Shown: positions 57,060 through 64,000 of the stretch, piece after piece
Position numbering within the stretch: position 1 is the first letter of the stretch
Layout of the letters: every line of letters begins with the position of its first letter
NCBI GenBank assembly: GCA_950106755.1
Contig: OX467089.1
Location: 19,883,345-19,947,344 of the forward strand
Direction of reading: 5' to 3'
DNA from: Climacium dendroides
Lineage: Eukaryota > Streptophyta > Bryopsida > Hypnales > Climaciaceae
Length of the DNA: 64,000 bases
Translations under genes and position numbers: made by a program
Notes under the pieces: generated by a model
The model's database searches: none
Told to the model about the DNA's origin: nothing
Seen by the model: the letters and a program-made list of their open reading frames with translations, nothing else

Positions 57060-57936
57060 ACCTGCAACAATCACGATGGCCACTTGTTGTGCTTTGAATC
57101 GTCTCGATGACCTCTTCTCTTCTCCAAAATCTGCACTGCGCCTTTCCCAAATTCCACTCTGTACCCTACACAGCTACCGAAGCCTCACCATCTCTATTAA
57201 ATCTTTCCGACACCAGTTCCATAACAACAACGGATTGAAGTCCTCCTTCGAGGATCTCAAAGTGACTCAGTCGACACAAGAAATCGAAGGCCGAATCCAA
57301 AAATTGCTCAAACGGGCATTCAAATTTCCGAAAACTAAGTTCAGGTTGCATCGTGGACAGCGCAGGTCTAAGATGACCGTCAACGGTGCGCTGTCGAAAA
57401 CAACTGACTCGATCCACGGAGTACTAACTTACTTTTATAACACCGAACTAAGGAAGCATACGCAGCACCTGGCTCACTAATTTTCGTCTCTCCGGAATTA
57501 GTGATCTCATTCTTGGAGCAAAAAACCCGAGATAAGAAACAAACAGCCTCAGGACGACTCTAGGAACGGAATGAAAGGACTCCGTTACTTCTAACACTCA
57601 TGCGAAACTAGAGAAGCAACTGCGCAACTTTCTGAAAGCCGGAATAATAACCTAGTGACACTTCGGCCACAAGCAAGGAAACGGTGTGGAGGAGCGCCCG
57701 GGAAAAACGGCGGCTAGGGTAATGAGATCGGTGGCGGTATCACCAATCATACCAAACGAACCAGGCCGCGTGCTACTTGTGAGCGATAAGTTCAAGGTAG
57801 TTGACCACATTCAGCTACGACAAGAAAAAGGCATGGCGGGAGTGGGCGGGAGAATGTAGACGGTAATACTCTCTGCTTCCTGAAAATTTGGATAACAAAA
57901 TAGGCGTGCTAATAACGATGAAGCTCAAAAATAAAT
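57060..57936 (-). promoter_or_regulatory. Leader and promoter region of GRAS copy B
   Basis: Mixed-composition DNA directly 5' of the minus-strand gene. The acceptor-like TTGCAG just before the ATG suggests leader splicing. A plus-strand frame of 134 codons (57076-57480) starts 17 bp from the GRAS ATG, but it has no recognised domain and I do not call it a gene. Confidence 0.45.
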
Positions 57937-58248
57937 TTAACCCTTAGAAGGACATTTCAGGTTATGGGATGGCTGCCCAAACTTGGATTTGAGGATCTTT
58001 CTTAAATGGGTATCATGTAGCTTGATCAAATGACCAATTCGATGATGAACTTCCGACCTTAGTCACTTTTCGAAAAATTTATCACACTTTTCAATGCAAA
58101 AACAAGACTTAGATTGATAAATGCATCTTGTGAAGAAAAAGAGAATGATTCCGAAAAAGTTCACGTGTAGTTGAGTACTAGAGGAGTTTTCTTGAAGATT
58201 CTTTGGAAACCTAACCCCTCAGGCTTGGTATGTCGTTTTAAGGGTTAA
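57937..58248. mobile_element. TTAA-bounded element, 312 bp
   Basis: TTAACCCTTAGAAGGACAT at the left and ATGTCGTTTTAAGGGTTAA at the right are inverted termini with TTAA at both edges. It lies about 0.9 kb upstream of GRAS copy B. Non-coding. Confidence 0.8.
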
Positions 58249-59591
58249 AGCCATGGAAACAAGAAATCCCAACAACGAGATCCTGCCGTTCCGTGTGCGC
58301 TGGCCGATTGTTTCTGTGAAGTGCACATGAACCCGAGGCAGACCAACTGAAGTCAGATTGCAAATCTTCATAGAAAAGACGGCGAAATCTAACAGAATGC
58401 AGATCCCCGTGCCCCCGATTTTGTGCAAAACTTGCAAAGAACGATAGAACTGTATGGGCTGCTAAGTGACAAATTCAAGAAACAGGAAAGCTCCACGCAA
58501 TGCGACAATTTCTGGTCAATTTATATGAGCACAGGAGTATTTCTTTACCATGCCATCAGATTCAAAACTTCGGAGCGACTTTCTTTCTGTTAATTTCAAT
58601 AGAAAAAAAAGACGGAGACGTTCCACATGGTATACTTAATGGCAACCACATGGTATACTGGCAACCACATACTTCAGATTTATAAGTAGTCAATTACTCA
58701 TCGGCAATCGAACTACCGGCACTGGCTCTGTTTCCTTTATTTAAAGAACCTAAAAAAACGAAAGCCATAAATTAAATGAAACCGATTAACCGAGGTGCTA
58801 ACAATAAGCTACGGCGCATGTGAGAGAATCCAGCGCGCAACGGGGCATCTCCCGAACATTCGTTGCATCAAGCTATGGGCTCCGCCATTCCGCGACAAGT
58901 ATTCTCGGAATAGGAAAAACTTAAAACAGGTGTTGTAACGCAGGGTTCACATTGAAAAACACTGCTCAGTTCTAGTTTTTTTCAAATTCAAGACTTAAAA
59001 AAAGAAAAAAGAAAATAGATAAATATTCAACTGCAAGTCTCCAAACGTATGCGTGCATCTGGTGCGCTCTGTACTTTCGAAACGCTGCTCCCTCTGCCGT
59101 GCTTTGGCATTGCGACTCCCGAAGAATTTCTACGAACTCAAAGACCATTGACTAGGGAGTCCTCACTCAACCCCCACGAAACACCGAAGGGGTTACTGTA
59201 CTGTACTACTCCCAGTAATCCTGTGCTGCTTGTGAATCTTCGTGGAGCACAATCCCAAGAATGCTTACCGCCAGACCTGGCTAACCTCCGTGTTTTCTGA
59301 GCTGGCAGCTTGCTTGCTCCGCAAGCAATGCCCTTCATCGCCAATCGCGGCGAATTGGTATCTTCGACCTTGCTCACCAAGGGACGCCTCGTGACTCGGA
59401 AATGTTCACAATATCTCAGGATTGCTTGAGTTTCTGCGCAATGGCATTGAAAACCTACAGTTGCTGCTCTCAACGTGTGCAAACATCGATGGAGATTTCG
59501 GCTTCCTCGTCGCTACGGCTTACGGCTTTGGAGTTTGGGGAATCTGGATTTGTGACATGCTTCCTCCTCCTTGAAAGGAAGTCACAACTAG
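58249..59591. other. Intergenic DNA upstream of GRAS copy B
   Basis: Mixed composition. Open frames near 59049-59482 on both strands are unrecognised. This could be distal promoter or an untranslated exon of the GRAS gene, and nothing decides. Confidence 0.4.
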
Positions 59592-59872
59592 GTTTTGGAA
59601 TGGACGCGCTTATAGTTGTATGACAAGCTTCTTGCGGAGGTGGTTTTGCCCCTTGCTTTACCCCTGGAGAAAACGTAGGAACCTTTTATTTGCTACGCAA
59701 ATTTTGAATTCATATTTGCAATCAGAGGCCCTTAATTAGCTGGGAAGAGTGGGGAGAAATAGAATTAGCATGGCACAAAATAGGGGACTTTTAATTTTAC
59801 ATTCACCCTTGGTTGGACCTCCACACGAAGATCGTCATACAACTATAAGTACAACCTTTTGGAATCCCCTCT
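59592..59872. mobile_element. CATATTTGCAATCAGAGGCC family element with about 50-bp TIRs (copy 3)
   Basis: The left end (TTTTGGAATGGACG.., CTTATAGTTGTATGAC) and right end (GTCATACAACTATAAG.., CTTTTGGAATCC read inverted) are inverted repeats with several mismatches. The core is shared with the copies at 26.9, 49.2 and 62.3 kb. Confidence 0.7.
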
Positions 59873-61104
59873 GTCATCCGGATTGGACATCCTTTAAGAT
59901 AGGAAGTCCATAAACCTTTCTGGTTCTAAATGCTTCTCCTGTCTAGGAATAAGTGACAAGTTTCTTTAAATATCTATTGTTGTCATTCATGAGTTCAAGG
60001 GATGGTTTATGGACTAAAGGTTTAGAGCCCAAAGGTTTGAGAGCATCATGGGACATAATGTCAAGTCTAATAGTTCATCATAGATGTCTGTATTTGTACT
60101 TTTCGCAAATCTAGGGATATAGAAAGAAGATCTATGTTATAAATTATAACACTTTTTTGACTATCCAATGGAGTGGTATCAATAAATTGACACAATATTA
60201 ATACAAAAAAATTTGAATGGAGATTGTAAGAGATAATATACCTAATAAATCTAGAAATTGAACTAACACAATATATCTAAAATTTGCATTCAAGGATTTG
60301 AAATTATTGTTTGAAGTTAAATCACTATTTTTCAATTCAATATCAAATATTTTGGCATGTAGCATTAGCATCCAATGATCCTTTGGCTCTATTTGATTTT
60401 GACTTTTTTTCAAGACATTGTTTTGTATCTTCTAGTAAAAGATTGATTTAATCAATAATATACCTTAAGGTATTTTTCTATATACTAATGGATTTAGATG
60501 CAAGTACAAATATAAACATATTCTTATGATCAAAGAGATATTTGGTGATATAGTTGTCTACTATGAATACAAATGTTATAAACTGTGTAAACAACAAATT
60601 TACACAAAGTGGTTGAGGCAAGTGCACTACACTAACAAACATTTGTTGAAAAAATACAACATCTTTCACAAACTATAGGGATAAAAAAATTACATATATA
60701 GTTCATCCTAGTAGTATAATTATTACAACATTTGCACCAAAAACTTCTTGCGTAACAAATTAATATAGTATTTTTTTACTTGTCAAAAGTGGATTTAAAA
60801 CTCAAAAGTGCTTCTAAGTTTTGATTGAAAATGTGTAAGGATGAATTGTGATCATCCAAATGGATGAAATTGTGACAACAAGACATGACATTGTGCTCTT
60901 AATATAATAGATATGGCTTATATGACATTCTTGAAACTTCAAGGTAAAATAGGCTACTATAACATGAATTATTCTTTTAATAGTAAAGGAAATCATGGTT
61001 CACATACTACCTTTTCTAAACTTGGAGACAAACTAGACATAGTGAGCACTTATTTGAACATGTTAATTGTATTCAATAAACTCAATGATAAATATCACTT
61101 GGGC
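59873..61104. other. AT-rich intergenic DNA
   Basis: No gene, RNA or bounded element is supported here. Confidence 0.5.
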
Positions 61105-61334
61105 TTAATCCTTTACGTACTAAGAATTCATGATTTTAAGTTGCATGATTATATTGTAGAAAGTATAATGGAAATGGAAAAATTTATTATATCATTAGCT
61201 TGGTTTAAGAACATTGCATGCATTGGTTTTAAAAAATAATTATTAAAATAAATTTTAAAAATCCACATAAACTCTTCAAAATTGCTTAAAAAACATGAAG
61301 CCCAATTTGGGCTTCTTAGTCATTAAAGGGTTAA
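61105..61334. mobile_element. TTAA-bounded element, about 230 bp
   Basis: TTAATCCTTTACGTACTAAG at the left pairs with CTTAGTCATTAAAGGGTTAA at the right. The right part also holds AAGCCCAATTTGGGCTT, a perfect palindrome. The outer TTAA is present at both edges. Confidence 0.7.
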
Positions 61335-62261
61335 AGCATAATAACATTGTTGAGTGAACTCATTGAAAATCTTTCCCTTAATGTGATTTCTCCTGATGAT
61401 GTTATAGAAAGACATCCAACCTCCCTATTCAAAAATCTTATGTATTGATATTCAATAGGAAGTGAAAACACATTTTTATTATTTATGGTCTCACATAAAA
61501 GAATTTTGTTCCCAATTCATGATTGAGGGCTCCTTTCTAGGACTCCAAACCATGTCCCATAATTTTTTTGAGCAAATTTTTACTAAAATTGATGCAAAAT
61601 TTTTCATAGAGAATATTTGACAAGATACTATACCTTTTTAAATGGATGAAATTGTTAATTGCTATCAAATCTTAGGATAGTATCACTCTATTTTGGATGA
61701 ATGTACATTCTTTGGGATTAGCAAATGAATTTCTACTCATATGTTGTGGGTTTCATTCAGTGAAGATCCAGTGAAAATCGCTTTCTGCACTGCCGGAAAA
61801 AAATGAAAACAAAAAACAAAAAACAAAAAACTGACCCATGCTGCTCTTCCTTGAGATCTGAAATTTATCAGGGAATTGCCTTTGTCCACACTATCTATGG
61901 ACTGACCTACACTACATCGTGAGTTGGATGTCGTAATAAAGCAACCCTACATGTCTTCTGCAGGAAATGCAATTAGCAAAGTGCTTCTCTATGCCAGAAT
62001 GTGGAACTCTGGAATCAGTACAGTACTGTAGCTTTTAACTTGTTGTGTGAAACAGTTAAAACTCATACTAAATGAGCTACCGCACTAATTCTTTCAGAAA
62101 AGAATCTAGTATCCTACTGATACAGGACAGTACAACCCTCATGCATGTTTGTTTTTGTTTTTGTTTTGGGGTGGGGTGGGTGGGGGTGGTTCTGACACAT
62201 GCATGTTTGAGACTGGCAGTAAATTCTGGAGATAAAATTCTAAATTGAAGCAGAACAGGGT
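61335..62261. other. Intergenic DNA with a G-rich run
   Basis: No gene is supported. At 62168-62189 four G runs (GGGG, GGGG, GGG, GGGGG) separated by single T fit a G-quadruplex consensus on the plus strand. Confidence 0.5.
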
Positions 62262-62450
62262 AATTTGGGGTTCCCTAGGGGTGAAAGTAAAAAACATGTC
62301 CCCTATTTTGAGCCGTGTCTAGGGTATGTCTTAGACCTCTCCTTGCTAATTTGGGTTGCAAATATGACGGAATTCAAAATTTGAAAAAAAAAATTTATGT
62401 GAAAAATTAAAAAAATTCCTGCGTTTTCCCTGGGGTAAATCCTGCCATAC
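62262..62450 (-). repeat. CATATTTGCAATCAGAGGCC family (copy 4, reversed)
   Basis: The reverse complement contains TTTACCCCAGGGAAAACGCAG, AAATTTTGAATTC and the variant CATATTTGCAACCC, then CCCTATTTT in the family order. More diverged than the other copies. Confidence 0.6.
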
Positions 62451-63096
62451 GTACATATATTGCAGTACAGGTAAATAATAAAATTTTGAATTCGTGTACG
62501 TCAGTGAGAGTCAACTTCAGTGAGCAAGTTGAGAAAACCCATTCAAGGGTGGTCACTTGAGCAAGTTTATGTCAATCTTACAAAACTGAATCTCCACAAA
62601 AGGTTCATCATGAAATCATACGGAAATTGGAGGTATGAAGACAAAATGTATATAAAATCATATGAAAGTTGGAGGTATGAAGATGTACATGAAATCACAT
62701 GAAAATTGGATGAATGATGATGATTTAAAAAAAAATTTAATCATACTTTTGGAGATAGCATGAAAATAGAAGAAATTATAATATCTTGATTATAGTTTTC
62801 TTTTCAGGCAACATTTCTTCAATTCCATCACAACTAAAGCTAGAGCCAAGGATTTGCCAAGAATCTTTTTTATTATAATAAACTATGTAACCCAAATGGA
62901 TCAATACTTGTTATATTTAGTATACACTACACAATGCCACAACCCACTCTCATGATTCTATTCCATATATATGGTCAAGTGTTCATCCTTTCACATTTAC
63001 ATTCAAAATTTGGAAGCAATATTGAGTTTAGAAATATACTTTTGCCCAAAGTACAAAAACTACTATGTTTTTTACACAAGGTGGGTTGTCATGAGA
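62451..63096. other. AT-rich intergenic DNA with a short direct repeat
   Basis: Around 62606-62708, TGAAATCATANGRAAATTGGA-like units recur three to four times (AAATCAYAYGRAA, GTTGGAGGTATGAAGA). No gene is supported. Confidence 0.5.
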
Positions 63097-63243
63097 AAAA
63101 TGGGGCCTCTACAAGGTTGTTCAAGGTAGACCAACAATCAAAATAAAATAATAATATTTTTTGTTAATTCCTTTAAAAAAATTATTTAGACTTTGGAGAG
63201 ACAATGGTCCAAAGTTTAGCACCCTTGTAGAGGCCCCAAATTT
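63097..63243. mobile_element. 147-bp foldback element
   Basis: Arms TGGGGCCTCTACAAGGTTG (63101-63119) and the inverted CACCCTTGTAGAGGCCCC (63220-63237) pair with few mismatches. The interior is AT-rich. The terminal GGGGCCTCTA is shared with the 12.1-kb foldback. Confidence 0.75.
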
Positions 63244-63397
63244 TCTTATATTTTTTGTTATAAATGTTGCACCCTTCATACAACTAGTAGTTTAACCCTA
63301 CAAGAGCATTGAAGCCAAAATGTGAACTCTTCAAATCCTTGTAAAACGAAGAACACACCTATTGGTTCAAAAATCATATCATTTATGACATAGTACC

Positions 63398-63636
63398 TTA
63401 ACCCTTGAGCGCCTAGCCCATGAATACGAGAAAGCCGGCGCTACTACCGCGACTTTGTCATCTATGGAATCTGACTGTATAGAATGGTAGTTGAAAGTCA
63501 GGGGATCATGTAGGGATTGATTGCAAATGTTTTCACTAAATGAATGAGGAGATTATATCAGTCAAATGTTCGTTGACAATGGGCGGAAGGCAATTTAGAG
63601 AGGTAGGATCCTGTTGTTGGGACGCTCAGGGGTTAA
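63398..63636. mobile_element. TTAA-bounded element, 239 bp
   Basis: TTAACCCTTGAGCGCC and GACGCTCAGGGGTTAA are inverted termini. The right TTAA (63633-63636) is also the left TTAA of the next element. Confidence 0.8.
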
Positions 63637-64000
63637 CCCCTCAAGGCCCATGGACATTTTGGGTCTAAAGACATTATTGTTTTTCAAGCCTTATAAGTTT
63701 ACTTGTCACTAAGGTATGAAAATCTCAACCGTACAATCTTGTAGTGTACATATTGTAGATGACGTGGATCAAATTTTGAGCCATTTGACCTTATAGATTG
63801 TAAGATTATAATGTTTTAGTGTTGAAAAAAGATGCTGAAATTTTCCTAAAAACACATTTGGAGGTGAAATTTGATTTCTAAACCTACTCAAATGAAAAAA
63901 CTTTGAACTAAAAAGTGTTTTGAAATCAACATAAAAACATATTGGTGAAAAAAAAATTCATAAAATTGACTCATTGTGTTTGCAAAGTAACTTTGAAATG
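63633..64000 (+). mobile_element. TTAA-bounded element, left part, cut by the window end
   Basis: Starts TTAACCCCTCAAGGCCC and has blocks (GACCTTATAGATTGTAAGATTATAATG) resembling the inverted interior of X, Y and Z. It abuts the previous element, sharing one TTAA in GGGGTTAACCCC (63629-63640). The right end is beyond the window. Confidence 0.65.

Noticed and set aside
57076..57480. 134-codon open frame on + head-to-head with GRAS copy B
   Set aside because: Starts 17 bp from the GRAS ATG inside its likely leader; basic, unrecognised content and no introns or neighbours to support it.
59049..59482. Overlapping open frames on both strands
   Set aside because: No recognised motif; composition like untranslated or promoter DNA.
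1..64000. tRNA, rRNA, snoRNA or miRNA genes
   Set aside because: I saw no convincing cloverleaf, rRNA segment or canonical miRNA precursor by eye; the strong hairpins present are transposon foldbacks. A covariance-model scan would decide.

Overview
This is nuclear DNA from a land plant. Six spliced protein-coding genes have plant-type exon structure and close relatives in Arabidopsis. They sit in very AT-rich, repeat-filled DNA that carries CACTA-type and other foldback elements. I infer a non-seed plant, most likely a bryophyte such as a moss, from short introns, low gene density and the degree of divergence; the window alone does not prove this. All protein models were spliced by hand, with codon phase checked at every junction, and all of them close without frameshifts.

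Layout. 1-3000: AT-rich DNA with a 292-bp tandem duplication. 3.0-10.2 kb (+): the second-largest subunit of RNA polymerase IV/V (NRPD2/NRPE2 type), 7 coding exons, with an unusual 17-residue triplication at its N-terminus. 10.2-15 kb: minisatellite and a cluster of foldback transposons, including a CACTA MITE nested inside an older TIR element. 15-19.3 kb (+): a tafazzin-like phospholipid acyltransferase, 8 coding exons. 19.4-21.5 kb: repeats. 21.5-25.4 kb (+): derlin-1, 7 exons, whose promoter carries a cluster resembling ER-stress elements. 26-28.1 kb: a decayed LINE-like fragment and tandem repeats. 28.4-32.2 kb (+): a conserved plant protein of unknown function, 8 exons, one intron being GC-AG. 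35.9-39 kb (-) and 53.6-57.1 kb (-): two tandem GRAS transcription factors of the LISCL/SCL14 type with identical internal exon lengths. They are separated by about 14.6 kb of transposon-derived DNA. 57.1-64 kb: upstream region of the second GRAS gene, then repeats.

The most striking non-genic signal is a family of elements bounded by TTAA and beginning CCCYTAAAGG. At least seven copies or termini lie in the window. One copy is nested in another copy, and comparison with a third copy gives an empty site of exactly the same length if a single TTAA is assumed. That pattern is expected of piggyBac-type insertion, which is rarely described in plants. A possibly related family sits in three introns.

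The genes do not form a pathway. They are independent housekeeping or regulatory loci: silencing polymerase, mitochondrial lipid remodelling, ER-associated degradation, unknown, and transcription control. No rRNA, tRNA, CRISPR or bacterial-type feature was recognised.
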